Shown piece by piece: positions 40,900-52,139 of a DNA stretch of 64,000 bases. Under the pieces are notes generated by a model, which was not told where the DNA came from, did not search any database, and saw only the letters and a program-made list of their open reading frames with translations. Source of the stretch: Gnetum montanum (taxonomy: Eukaryota > Streptophyta > Gnetopsida > Gnetales > Gnetaceae); NCBI GenBank assembly GCA_015680685.1, contig MNCI01011957.1, positions 186,877-250,876 of the forward strand. Reading direction: 5' to 3'. The translations under genes and the position numbers were made by a program. Within the stretch, counting starts at the first letter, position 1. Every line of letters begins with the position of its first letter.

Positions 40900-41400
40900 T
40901 AACATCTTTGTTTCACAGTTACACTTAGCATTTTTTCTAACTTTAAAAATTTCAAAATTTTTTCTAACTATTGGTTACACTCCCTATAGAGCATAACCTT
41001 TGAAAATTTCAAAAATTTTTCTAACTATTGGATACACTCTTTGTAGAGAATAATGTTTGAAAATGTCAAAAAAAATCTCTAACTATTGGGTACTCTCCTT
41101 GCAGAGTGTAACCCTTGAAAATGCCAAAATTTTTCTAACATTTTGTCAAGCTCTTGGGACCATACTCTTCAAACCTGAAATTGCAAAAAGAAAATTTTCT
41201 AACTCATAAAAGTGTAACGATAGAGCGTAGCACTACAAAGTGTAAAAATCTAGGTGTGATAGTCATAACCCTCATAGTCACCCTACCTACTTCATTATGC
41301 TTTAGGGCTTGGTGCTGCTTAATTTTGACTGTTATGCTCTATGTTCACGTCTTTTAGTTGTCTCGGCTATATCCAAGACAAAAAAAATGTATGTACAAAA
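40900..41400 (-). repeat. LTR-like dyad repeats upstream of the E1 antisense gene
   Basis: Five or so units of TTTCTAACTATTGGTTACAC or TACTCTCC, each followed by TATAGAGCATAACC or GTAGAGAATAATG and TTTGAAAATTTCAAAA. The pairing of TTACACTCC with GAGCATAAC is the dyad seen in family-A U3. This is the promoter side of the antisense gene, the position where element B has its own LTR-type dyads. Confidence 0.6.
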
Positions 41401-41403
41401 AAA

Positions 41404-41698
41404 TGTTTAAGGTTGCAAGGTAAATGCAGGATGGCTTATCTCCTTGTGGAGGGTAAACTATTGGAAGTTGAGCAGGTTCCTTTTTGAGGTTGTCAAATGC
41501 ATCTTAACATTGAACCATCCACTCAAAGCGGACTCCCTTTTTGAGCAAATTTTGCATTGTCTGTAACTTATTGGTCAACCTTACGATAAACCTATGAATG
41601 AATTGCAATCTACCTCAAAAAGGAACTAGCTCAACTTCCAGTAGTTTACCGTCCACAAGGAGATAAGCCATTCTGCATTTACCTTGCAACCTTAAACA
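41404..41698. repeat. Fold-back of the RT/RNase H junction
   Basis: Arms 41,404-41,490 and 41,612-41,698 are inverted copies of about 87 bp with few mismatches; the spacer is 121 bp. The right arm and what follows read forwards (VVYRPQGDKPFCIYLATLNT); the left arm and spacer read on the minus strand as the preceding RT part (GRLQFIHRFIVRLTNKLQTM, then VYPPQGDKPSCIYLATLN). RT upstream of this is missing, so RT was inverted or copied with a strand switch. Confidence 0.85.
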
Positions 41699-42105
41699 CA
41701 TCCTTCACTTCTTTGCTTTGCCAAAAGCGAGACGATGGCTCAAAGGTCCCTACTTACTACCTAAGCCATGCCTTAGTGGTCCATGAAGCAAAATACAATG
41801 ATGTAGAGAAGAACTACCTCGCCCTAGTCTTTGCACTTAAAAAGTGGAGATAGTATCTTTTCTGTGGCCAAGTTAACATTAGTTGCAAAAGCAATGTACT
41901 TCGGGCTATTACCACAAACATCTACAAAAGTAGTTGGATTGCACGATGGAAAGTAATAACTATAGAATTTGACCTACACTACATAGCTCAAGCATCCACA
42001 AAAGGTCAAGCAATAGCCACACAACTCATGGCTTTACCAATAGATGATCAACGAAAAGAAATCTGGAATTTTCAGATGAGCATGTTAATAGCATAAGCCA
42101 AGAGC
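41612..42105 (+). pseudogene. E1 RNase H and connection
   Basis: Forward frame from the right fold-back arm: FCIYLATLNTSFTSLLCQKR, YYLSHALVVHEAKYNDVEKN, LALVFALKKWR then TAG, NVLRAITTNIYKSSWIARWK, FDLHYIAQASTKGQAIATQL. Matches the corresponding segment of element B almost block for block. Confidence 0.8.
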
Positions 42106-42425
42106 CTACAAAATTTGAGGCAGCTTTACACTTTGATGGTGCTTCAACCTCACAAGGGGGTAGTGCCATTGTAGTCATTATGTTTCCCTTTGGGGAGATT
42201 TGACCCTTCGCATATCACTTTACATTTCCTTGCATCAAAAATGTAGTAGAGTATGAAGGTCTTATTAGGGGTATTTTAGTAGTCTTTGATCTAGGAATCC
42301 AAAAAATAGCAATTCGCGGTGATTCACAGCTTGTTGTCAACCAAATTGCAAACATTTACACTTGCAATGCACAACATTTACAACCTGACTTGGCAAAACA
42401 TTTGCTCAAATAGTTTACAACCAAG
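42106..42425 (+). pseudogene. E1 second RNase H
   Basis: ALHFDGASTSQGGSAIVVIM (first Asp), VVEYEGLIRGILVVFDLGIQ (Glu), IAIRGDSQLVVNQIANIYTC (Asp), QHLQPDLAKHLLK. One TGA at a former Trp. Same order as in element B, confirming the Tat-type assignment of family A. Confidence 0.82.
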
Positions 42426-43838
42426 ATATCCAACATATTCCCTGTAATGCGAAAGCCATTGCTAATGAATTAGCCACCTTAGCCTTAAGCATAGTGTTGA
42501 ACATGTTTTCTGCCTTTCCTGCTTCAATAATGGATTGCACTAAACTTATTACTCAAATAACTAGCATTACATCCATAGCCATGATAAGCACAACTCATGC
42601 CTAGGATTGGTATGACGATATTAAGATGTACCTCCAATAAGGTAAGCCTCTACAACACTTAGCCACTACCCAAAAGGATGTAGTGTGAAAACGATCATGG
42701 TAGTACGTCCTTGTAGGTGATAGCACTTTATGTGGCAGATCCTATGATAGAATATTGCTAACCTACATTAGCTATAGCAAACCATGAATGATCATTGATA
42801 AAGTCCATAAGGAACTATGCAGAGGTCATAGAACACCCAGGGCAATGGCAGCAAAAATCAAACATTTAGGTTACTATTGGTCTTACATGGAGTGCGATTG
42901 CATTTCCAAGATCAGGATGTGTGATGTGTGTCAGTGGCATGGCAACTTAATGCACATGCTACCCATTGAACTACATACTACACAAATCACATGGCCATTC
43001 TAATGTTGGGGGTTGGACATCATAGGACCTATCATGCCTAAGTCTTCTATAGGACATAGCTTCGTCATAACTACAATTAAATACTTTACAAAGTGGGTTG
43101 AAGCCATTCCCCTTAGGAAGACGACCTCTTCAATAGGTTTGCAAATTTATCCTAGACAACATAGTGACCTAATTTGGTCTACCCATGATTATAGTTACAA
43201 ACAATGGGCCACAATTTAGCAGTGTAGAAACCAAAGCCTTTTACAAACACCTTGGTATCAAACATTCCTTTTCATCACCATACTACCCATAGGCGAATGG
43301 CCATGTGGAGGCTACATACAAAGTCATTGTCAACCTTCTGAAGAAGATGCTTAGCAACAACAAATAACGATGGCATGAACAACTAGTCTATGCGCTATGG
43401 GTCTGTAAAACAATAAATGGTAAGACATAATATAGTCTTATGTATGGATCTAAAGCAATGTTGCCTCTTGAATTATAAGTTCCATCACTTCGTATAATCC
43501 TCTCAAGCTACATTGATGAGGATTAGAACAATGAGTTGAGAACCATTGACCTTGAATCTATAGAGGAGGAGCGCATGCAAACACTTGATCGAATTGAGTG
43601 GTACCAGGAAAAGCGACGGCAAAAGCATCATCACAATTAGCAGCAATGCCCAATCAAGAAAGGGGACTTGGTCCTCAAAGTCATTCGTGAACCTGCAAAA
43701 AAATTCTTAGCCAATTGGGAAGGATCTTTCTTGGTCATAAAGGCCTATGACAATGGAGCATTTAAGCTTACTAATCTAGATAGTAATGCATTTGCCAATC
43801 TAATTAACCATTCATACCTAAAGTTGTACTATGCCTAG
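42426..43838 (+). pseudogene. E1 integrase
   Basis: N-terminal linker with LATLALSIVLNMFSAFPAS; zinc module VHKELCRGHRTPRAM...CDVCQWH at 42,800-42,930; core CWGLDIIGPIMPKSS (first Asp), NNGPQFSSVETKAFY (second catalytic Asp now Asn), NGHVEATYKVIVNLLKK (Glu), WHEQLVYALWVCKT; C-terminal DLVLKVIREPAKKFLANWEG and AYDNGAFKLTNLDS, ending YLKLYYA and TAG. Stops occur at about ten places. Confidence 0.85.
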
Positions 43839-43879
43839 TATGTAGTTTCATGTCAACAACAAATCAAGGTAAGAAAAAT

Positions 43880-44135
43880 GTCCACTTGATGTTAAACTAG
43901 CATAGAATGTCCTTGGGCTATGACATTAAATTGACACCCACAACATTACACTATGACCTTAAACTAGCAATCCACTATCCGCTACAATGTTAAACTAGCA
44001 CAGTAGTTTGCTAGGACTATAAACTAGTGCATCATGGTCTACCATGGCCTTAAAGTAGGTTCATAGTCTACTAAGACCTTAAACTAGGATTATAAACTAG
44101 GTTTGTAGTTTAGCACCCATAGTTCAACAAACATA
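43880..44135 (+). repeat. E1 repeat array downstream of integrase
   Basis: Units ATGTTAAACTAGCATAG, TATGACCTTAAACTAGCAAT, CTAGGACTATAAACTAG, CCATGGCCTTAAAGTAGG, eight or more, mean spacing about 35 bp. Same place as 11,960-12,290 in element B. Confidence 0.85.
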
Positions 44136-44234
44136 GTTCTATAGACAAGCGAGCGTGAATACTTCCGACCATCTATCACCTGCCCACACCTCTCAAGTAG
44201 GGTGGGGTGGGGCATTGCAATTCTAGAATGAAGT

Positions 44235-44456
44235 TCACATCATTAAGAGAAAATCGTCTAGAACATTTGTAGCGTCACCACCCTTGGCATCTTGCTGATC
44301 TTCCAGAGATGCCTTCAGGCTTCTTGCTAACCTTTCAGAGCTACTACCACCATTGTCAGTCATCTTCATGGGAGCTCTAACTATTATCATCACTTGTTGG
44401 AGAACTAGTGGTATTGTGGCCCAACCATAGCATTGCCATCCTCTAGCCCTCACCAT
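44235..44456 (-). CDS. Small antisense ORF in the 3' region of E1
   Basis: 73 codons on the minus strand, ending VLDDFLLMM; middle is SSSERLARSLKASLEDQQDA. No recognised domain. A repeat-containing frame lies in the same position and strand in E2 (52,819-53,235). Could be chance; listed because of shared position. Confidence 0.25.
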   Translation of the reverse strand: MVRARGWQCYGWATIPLVLQQVMIIVRAPMKMTDNGGSSSERLARSLKASLEDQQDAKGGDATNVLDDFLLMM

Positions 44457-45584
44457 TGCCTAGGCTTGGAAGAGCATCCAGCACCGTGACTCCCCGTTGT
44501 GCTACTAGATTTTCTAGCTCTTGTCCTTGGTGAGGACTCCTAAGCACCTACATCACCAATGCCCTTAGCCACATGGATGCTCACTTCTAATGTGGCTGTT
44601 GGAGCTTTTGAAGCTTGCTGCCATTGGTGCATGCACTAGCCTTCCTATTTTGGACACTACATGCACCTGTAATTGACACAACACTTGCAGCCCTTATAGT
44701 GCCCTTGCAAACAAGAGTTTACTTTCATCTTACATGGGCTACTTATTTTTTTTGTTTTCTCTATGTTGCATTTGTAGGATGAAGCCTCAGGAACATTTGC
44801 TCAAAGGTGCATTTCACAGTGGTAACAAGTGACCACACTAATGTAATGTATTTGCTTTTGACTTGCCAAGCTACTTAAGAGTGCACATCCCTATTATCCC
44901 GCTATAGCCTATTCACACTTACCCCTTTACCTTACATTTCCCCGCATTCCCTACAAGCTTCTTTGATGCACATGACATCCTTCTTTCTGTCAACCGTAGA
45001 ACCCATGATGGATGTAATGCAACTGATCCCATGGGGAGCCTTTATGGGCTAGTCAAAGCCCAAGTAGATGTAATGCAACCTGTCCCAGGAAGGAAACACC
45101 TATTCTACAGATGCAACATGGTTGCCTCAAACAAATCTTTTTGAGTGGCACATAGTCCATCTAGCAACAACCATCTTCTAGTTAGCAAAAGAAAAGAAGA
45201 AGAAGAAGAAAAGAGATAAGAGAAAGAAATGGGACAAAGCAAGTGCCCAAGTAAAAATAGCAAAGTTACCATTTCATAATCATTCTAACCCCAGATCAAC
45301 CATCTAACAAGTACTTTGAAAAGAGGTCAAAATCTTAGGGGCATGCCATCTCTGTATGGTGACTTCGTCACAAACACTCCAAAGAGGTTTCATGATTTGG
45401 CAACAAGCCATAATTGTGCCACATCCTATAGTCGCATGCACAATGAGCATCCTTCCCACTCACTATCCTTTGGTCCATCTTCTTAACCTACTCCTTGCCA
45501 TACTTTATTCCTTTAACACTCTTGAGCATAGTGAAGCGTTGTCTAATTAGGCACTGACATGTAGTGTTGGTGTCTTGTTTACTA
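44457..45584 (+). other. E1 3' untranslated region
   Basis: Non-coding; conserved with 53,300-54,215 (E2) and, reversed, 6,562-7,340. Marks: GATGAAGCC, AAAGGTGCAT, GAGTGCACATCCCTATTA, a repeated GTAGATGTAATGCAAC unit (45,012 and 45,065) and a GAA-rich microsatellite at 45,190-45,215. Confidence 0.6.
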
Positions 45585-45661
45585 TGGTGTTTTGTATTCT
45601 TTGTTGACATCTCTCAAGCCAGTCCTCTAGACATCAACAAAGAGGAGCCAATGAAACACCA
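45585..45661 (+). promoter_or_regulatory. E1 polypurine tract and inverted repeat
   Basis: AAAGAGGAGCCAA (45,639-45,651) immediately before the 3' LTR; arms TGGTGTTT / AAACACCA and CTTTGTTGA / TCAACAAAG enclose it, with two central stem pairs broken compared with the 6,485 copy. Confidence 0.7.
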
Positions 45662-47590
45662 CCAATTTCAGGCTTTAGCACCTCAATTGCAAATTTGTCA
45701 AAGTGTCAAAACTTAGCAAATTTTTCTAAGTGTTGATGCTATGCTCCCTAGCGTAGCTAGCATAGCATGCATCAAGGCTTGTTTTGCAAAATTTTCTCAG
45801 TGTCAATAGTAGCTGCATAAAAATTTTTCTAGGTGTCCTGATATGCTCTCTCTACTTGCTACAATCCCTAGCACAACTAGTGTAGCATACACTTCCATGG
45901 TTGGTTTGCCTAAGTGCCAAGCCAAAAGTTGTCAAGGTTACTTGGGATGAATGAAACAATTCAACAAATTTTTTATCTCATGGGTTGTCATGCTCACCAC
46001 GCTCCCTAGCATAGGCAACGTAGCATGTTCCAGTGGCTAATTCACTGAAGTATCAAGCCAGAAGTTGCCAGGATTTCTTAGGATGGAAAAAATAGTCTGG
46101 AAATTTTCTATCTTTTGGAGTTACTACACTCTGCTACGCTCCCCAATGTAGCCAACATAGCACACTTTTCAATGCCCAATTTTTCCTAAGTGTTAGGTAA
46201 GAAGCTATCAAGCTATCTCAACATGCAAGAGACATTTGGAAAATTTTCTAACTCTCGAGGCTACCTCTCTTGTTATGTCCTAGAGTGTAGCTAGCATACC
46301 ATGAAGGAAGATTGTAGATTCTGTTAAATATTGGCTAAGTTTCCCTGCTACACTCTAGAGCATAGCCTAGTGTAAATAGTGTGGGACATCAAAATTTTGC
46401 AAAATTTGACTAAGTGTTGTGTTATGCTCTAGAGCATAGCTAACTTGACATTGAAGAAAAGCCTTCGATAGCCTCCAAAAGCCTCTAAAACTTAGCATTA
46501 GCCTTCATCTTAGCTCCAACATTTCTTTGATAAGTAGGATCAACAATTTGTATCTCTTTTGCATTTCCATTAGTCCCAAAAATTATTCCTATGCTTGACC
46601 TTACTCAAAAGAGGGAAATACATAGTCCCAGAGTGTAGCCTCTAAATTGCACTATTTTACATTGTCTGCATGTACATTGCAATCCTTAAAACTTTAGCAC
46701 ATACAATCATGGTAGTGTAGTCATAGTTCACTAGTCTCTGGGTACCCATTATAGTACTATAGAGCATAGCACATTGTTACTCCCATGGAAGCATATCAAA
46801 GGTCAGTGTAGCTCCATCTATCCTCATGCCATGTGATGTCTGATCTACATCTTGCACCACATGGCATCCAATCTGCATTTTGCGCTATCCCTAGCCCTAT
46901 AAATATCCTAGTGTTTAGCATTCTAGGGGTTGGCAAATCAAAAGACATTAGGCATTTCGGCATTTTAAGCATTTCTGGCACTCTCTCACTTGAGCACCTA
47001 AGCACACCTAGCACTTTGCACTTTGGCACATCCTAGAACGTAGTTCACCATTGTACTTGTAGAACATAGCAACATCCAACCTAGTAGGTTTAGTCCTTAT
47101 GGAAACCATCAGTTCCAAGTCTTGGATGTCCTAGAGACTGTGACTACATTACTACGATACCACTGTGCCTACCTATACACCACATACCACTCTCACCACT
47201 TTTCCTGGAATAGCTATGCTTCCCTGTTTGGGGTAGTGCACTTTCATTCTCAAGTTCTGTTGCATTCTTCAAGCATTTTTCTATGGTATCTAGCATAGCA
47301 CTTGCATTTTCTTCCTATTTCATACATATTTGCATGTTTACATTGTTACTCTTAGACTAGGACATCCTACTATGCTCTAGCTTAGCCGACCCTAGTGCCT
47401 GCATGTAACACTATATAAACCCCTCTCACACATGGTCATCTTAACAACTCATAAATCCTTGTCTGATCGACAAGACCATTCAGGGCACCCCATCTCCATT
47501 TTCCAGCATAGCCCTTGCACATGATTGTGGTTAGGCTGTACGCCCACTAACCTCTCAATGTTCTAGCCATCAATGTGTTTGGTCGTGACA
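45652..47590 (+). repeat. E1 3' LTR
   Basis: 1,939 bp, TGAAACACCACCAATTTCAG to GGTCGTGACA. Near-collinear with the 5' LTR. Palindrome CTATGCTCCCTAGCGTAG-like and TTATGCTCTAGAGCATAGCTAA (46,420). Promoter TATAAATA at 46,898-46,905. After it E2 gag resumes. Confidence 0.9.
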
Positions 47591-48640
47591 GGCATCACCT
47601 TCCCACTCCATCAGGCTTAGGTCAACGCCTGTAGTGGCAATGCATCAAATGAAATATGCGCAATATGATGCAATGACTCCATTTCACTTGCCCTTTGTGG
47701 CATCATCTCAAATTACCTAGCCATCCTTGCTAGCAGTAACCATGTTAGCTTAGCTCTATATTCACATAGGGGTCATCTCTAGGCCCCAAACTACTTAGGC
47801 ACCCTATGTCCTACCTATTTTGTTGGTTCCCTCGATGCCAGTCCAACCCACATATGCGTGGCTTGCCCTGATCACCACATCTATAGCACAACCAATGCAT
47901 TAATTGCATCATGTGGCTTCACAACCAGCAATTCGGCCCTAGGCCATACAACCAACATAGTAAATAGCATAGCTAACACAACTAGTTGGCGCATCTCAAA
48001 ACTTAGGTCAAGAATTCTAGTTGATCCAAAATTTGATGAAGGAGGTGAGGCGACTCAAAGTTTCTTTCTCTGAAACTATCAAGGTGGTCAACTTCTACTA
48101 GGATGACCCCATAAGTCATACTGTCCTACCCCTAACTTTGCTAACTAGGGTCCCGCTACCTCAACTCACCAAGTACAATAGTGAAGGGAACCCCAATGTG
48201 CACTTAGTAACATTCAAGTTAGAATGCATGCTCCTACAAGCATGGTTGCATGTCATTATGCATGTATTTTCCATTTTGCTAAATTGCAAAGCCTTAGACT
48301 AATACCATGTGCTACCTTGGGCCTCTATATCCTCTTTGGAGGATTTTCTAAGCCAATTCATAACATGCTTCAAGTACAACTTGAAGCCAAAAGCAACATT
48401 TGACCAGCAAATGCAAGTCAAGCAGGACCCCCTAGAGGCTGTGCCAAAATTTATCGAATGATGGAGCACCTCGTTGAATGAAATTCGCAAGCCAATAGCC
48501 AAGAAACATCTCTTGGCCATCTTCAAGGATGTAGTTAATGATTTTGTCAAGTCAAAACTATACTACTTAGGCTTGTAATCCCTGTGCCAAGTCTTTTCCC
48601 AAATAAGAACATAGAAGACACAGTGCAAGCAAGCAATGAA
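47591..48640 (+). pseudogene. E2 gag, resumed after E1
   Basis: Decayed plus-strand gag: FDEGGEATQ, LPQLTKYNSEGNPNVHLVTF, LLQAWLHVIMHVFSILLNCK, FLSQFITCFKYNLKPKATFD, VKQDPLEAVPKFIE and KHLLAIFKDVVNDFVKSKLY, all equal to E1 or element B gag. Stops mostly at former Trp or Gln. It follows on from the fragment ending at 30,552. Confidence 0.75.
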
Positions 48641-49492
48641 CACCATCAGAGTGTGTGGCAAGTTAGAACTGATGAAGTAGCCTTTTGTGGTTTAGGTACC
48701 TTTTAGTAGTGCAAGGGTCTCCATGGCCTCCACGAGTTCGAGGCCCCCCTTTGTTGTTAGAGCATTACCTTGGGCATAAATAATACCCTTCATGGTTAGG
48801 TTCCAACAACAAGTCACAACAACAACTACTCAACCATTGTTTGTTGTTAAGATGTCATAACGTGTTGGTCCCTCACCTACCCAAAGCTTGGTAGTGGGCA
48901 ATGCATTGGCCCCTTCTCATCCAAGGGCTAGCCCTACTAGCAACATGGGTAGACCCACTAGATGGCAATGCAAGAGAACCAACAAATGTCTCACGAATGA
49001 AATAGTTAGGCAATAATGAGACCAAAAAGTTCTTAGTCCATTGAAGCCAGTCCCTATCCCTACAGTCCCTGTGGTAGAAGCAATTGAAAAGGCCACAACT
49101 AGAAAACCACCACCAAGCACTAAGGCCCCAAATAGGCTAAGAATACTAAGCCCAAGTCCCCTCCATGAGAGATCCATCTCTTAGCGTGCATGAAGGAGGT
49201 CAAGGTTAATAAAAAAGTTGACAAAAAGGACTTCATATATGCATTAGCCTAGGTTAAACAAGTGCTCAAGTAGAAAAACAAAATGTTGAGCTAGTATGAC
49301 CTATTCATGATCTCATCTTCCCACTGGAAAGCACTGGCATGAATGTTGATCTCCATTCCTATTACAAACGACATCCCAATATATGAGAACATCATCCATG
49401 CAGTGATGTTGTCCCCTATGCCATAGGAATTAGGTTCAACATCCCTAGCATTTCATGATAAGGTAATCAAGGTCAGCCCTGAGTAAGGGGAG
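48641..49492 (+). pseudogene. E2 proline region and protease, first part
   Basis: One proline repeat pair remains (PPFVVRALPW, TPFMVRFQQQ at 48,745-48,815). The gag C-terminal block found in E1 is missing. Then DKKDFIYALA and KMLS, IPIYENIIHAVM and TSLAFHDKVIKVSPE. The frame is cut by a solo LTR after GGGAG (49,488-49,492). Confidence 0.65.
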
Positions 49493-51249
49493 TGTAGCAA
49501 TTGAAAACATTGGTGGATGGAATAGAACACTGAGAGGTTCATGGCATGCACAATTTGGCCCTGCATCCACATGGGGGCCTATTAGGGGTAGAGACGAGGT
49601 ATCTTAAATGGTCTTTTTGATCAAACGAGGAGTTTGTTAGGTGTCGCCAAGGCATTGGATGCAATCAAGGTGTAGCATGGTTAGCCGTAATGTTGATGTA
49701 AACAGTGCTAACTATTTAAGTAGTGTTCATAGTGTTAGTGGTGTCAATGGAGGTGAGCATAGTCAAGGGTTTTAGCATGAAACGAAGGTGTCAATGTGCG
49801 AGGATGGTCACTCGAGTGTGGCTATGTGTCATAATGCCAAAAAATGTAATAAAAATGCTAAAAATCCAAGAAAAATGCTAACAATGCACAAAAAGAGAGA
49901 AAAAGAGAATAGAACACCACCCCAAATGGGGTTGAGCATAGTTAACTCTAAGGGGTAAGAAGCTATGCGATGTAAAATAGGGGCAGTGGATAGTGTAGTC
50001 ATAGTCTTGGGGTGTCTAGGCCATGAAAAATGATGTCTGCCATGGTGTCTATGCTTGTTGGGTTGGCTACCATAGTGTCCCATGGGTTGTGGTGGTCTAT
50101 GATGTCCTACAGTGAGCTATGATGGTGTGTAACCTTGCCAAATGTTGAACCGAAGTTTGCCAAAATGGCAAGTGTGCTTTAAGTTTTCCAACTGCCAAAA
50201 ACGTCAACTTTTAAATTTTCCAACCCATAAAACGTAGATGAGGGGGATATTTATAGGGTTGGGGCTAGTGTGAAATGTAGATTGACTACCGCATGGTAGA
50301 GGGATCATTGGGACTACTCTGCATCCAACTATGCTCTCCACTAAGGAAAATGGTGTTCTACTTTGGTGTGCTCCAATGAACTCTGTAAGACTACAAGACT
50401 ATGACTACGTTACTAACTGCACGTTTGTGTGCCGAAAAGATTGCAATGTACCTAAAAAAATGCCAAAATTACAACTTTGAAGACTATGTTGTGAGACTAT
50501 GCTATCCACTATCTTGAGTGGTGTTGAGCATAGTTACAATTTTGGGACAAAAAGGGAGGTGTAAAAAGATACAACTTGCTAATCATGCTTGCTGAAGGTG
50601 TGTCAAAGTTAAGGTGAATGTCGATGCTATGTTGTGGAGGCCTTTAGAGGCTATTCTGCATGACTATGCTTGACTATGGTTTGAATTGGGGGAGAGCATA
50701 GTCACACACTTAGACAAATTTTTAAAAAATTTGGCTTCCAGTTGGCTATGCTTGACTATGCTCCAAGGTAGTGGAGAGCATAGTCTTAATAGATAGAATA
50801 AATCTATGAAAAAAATGGGTCTTGATGCTATCTACGCTTGACTATGCTCTTGAGCAATGGAGAGCATAGTCTTGACACTTAGAAAAAATTCTACAAAAAT
50901 TGAGCCTCTATGCTAACTACGCTTGACTATGCTCTAGGGAAATGGAGAGCATAGTCCAAGCACTTAGAAAAATTTGCAACCGCTAGCTTGATATGTAGAA
51001 AAACTTGTGAAACTAGCCATTTGTTTTGACTACACTTTCTATTGAGCTGACTATGCTTTGAGGCAATGCAGAGCATAGTCCCAACACTTAGAAAAAATTG
51101 TAGAAAATGTATCTTTGTGCTAACTACACTCAAATATGCTATGAGGCAGTGGAGAACGTAGTCTCAATACTTAGAAAAAATTTGCCTTGTTCTGACACTT
51201 AGACGAATCTATAGTTGAGATGCTGTAAACTAAATTTGGTGGTGTTTCA
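49493..51249 (-). repeat. Solo LTR of family A inside E2 protease
   Basis: 1,757 bp, minus orientation: TGAAACACCACCAAATTTAG at 51,249 down to CAATTGCTACA at 49,493. Exact 5 bp duplications GGGAG at 49,488-49,492 and 51,250-51,254. Promoter TATAAATA (minus) at 50,255-50,248. Dyads such as CTATGCTCCAAGGTAGTGGAGAGCATAG in U3 (50,620-51,150). No internal sequence remains, as expected after LTR-LTR recombination. Confidence 0.93.
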
Positions 51250-51254
51250 GGGAG

Positions 51255-51780
51255 GTCCCCATAGCTCCACTATTTATCACAATATAGGTTAGGCAATGCA
51301 AGATCTACATGGTGCACATCAATGAAGATGCGACAACAAACATAATACCATACACAATTGTCAAGAAGCTAGGCCTCACAAACCAGATCAAGCCAACAAA
51401 AATCGAGTGCCTAAAATCCTTCAATGGATCATGCGTCACTGTCAGGGGTATGATAAACATAGCCTTCGTGGTAGGGGAGCAATTCCCCACCAGCACTGAC
51501 TTCATCATAATAAAGGAGATACCATGCTTCAATCTGATCCTAGGTAGTCCTTGGCTAGCCTAGCTATAGGCCATCTCCTCTCCAATTCACTAGGAGATCC
51601 ACCTTCCATACAAAGTTGGTGAAGCTATCATCCATAGTGATAATGCTACCCCTCTATCCATCAACAATGTAGATATGGAGTAAGGGTTAGAGGTGGAATT
51701 TCTTGATGATATGTCTATAGTGATGGTAGAAAATGCAACACATAAGGGTGGCACACTCAAACGAGAGGTGAAAGCCTTAA
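51255..51780 (+). pseudogene. E2 protease, second part
   Basis: Resumes exactly at the other duplication: IAPLFIT then MVHINEDATTNIIPYTIVKK (active-site D-D-G changed to N-E-D, so inactive), ECLKSFNGSCVTVRGMINIA, FIIIKEIPCFNLILGSPWLA, TAG, then HLPYKVGEAIIHSDNATPLS. An 84-codon stretch is open at 51,309-51,563. Confidence 0.78.
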
Positions 51781-51935
51781 ACTAGCAACATGTGGATTGC
51801 CATGTCCTTAAACTAGCAACATGTGGCTTGCCATGTCCTTAAACTAGTAATGTACAACTTTCTATGGCCTTAAACTGGCAACATGTGGCCCACTATGGCC
51901 TTAAATTAGCATCTATAGCCCAAATTGGCCTAATA
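51780..51935 (+). repeat. E2 repeat array after protease
   Basis: Four to five units of CCATGTCCTTAAACTAGCAA and similar, spacing about 32 bp, immediately after the protease end. Confidence 0.85.
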
Positions 51936-52139
51936 CTATTGTGTTTAATTCTACTTCCCACTTACACTACATTAGTACTACAGAATGTCATTTGCATTTA
52001 GCTTGATTACTTAGTCTACACATCTGACTTATCCATGTATTCACTAGCTTAGTTTACATTCTTGTAGTTACTACTTTACTGCATGAAAAACATCAAAACC
52101 CATAAAAATCATAAAAACTAAAATTACAAAAAACACAAG
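51936..52139 (+). other. E2 spacer
   Basis: AT-rich spacer with ATGAAAAACATCAAAACCCA, closely matching 8,600-8,745. It ends at the next array. Nothing coding. Confidence 0.5.

Larger units (their letters stand above)
30553..47590 (+). mobile_element. Element E1: 17.0 kb family-A retrotransposon inside E2 gag
   Basis: Bounded by two family-A LTRs (30,553-32,503 and 45,652-47,590). Flanks are AACAT (30,548-30,552) and GGCAT (47,591-47,595), a plausible decayed 5 bp duplication (two transitions). Order: LTR, primer site, gag, protease, repeat array, antisense gene (-), rearranged RT, RNase H, second RNase H, integrase, repeat array, 3' region, polypurine tract, LTR. It has the same unusual plan as element B but is far more decayed: each coding unit has many stops. 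Confidence 0.85.
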
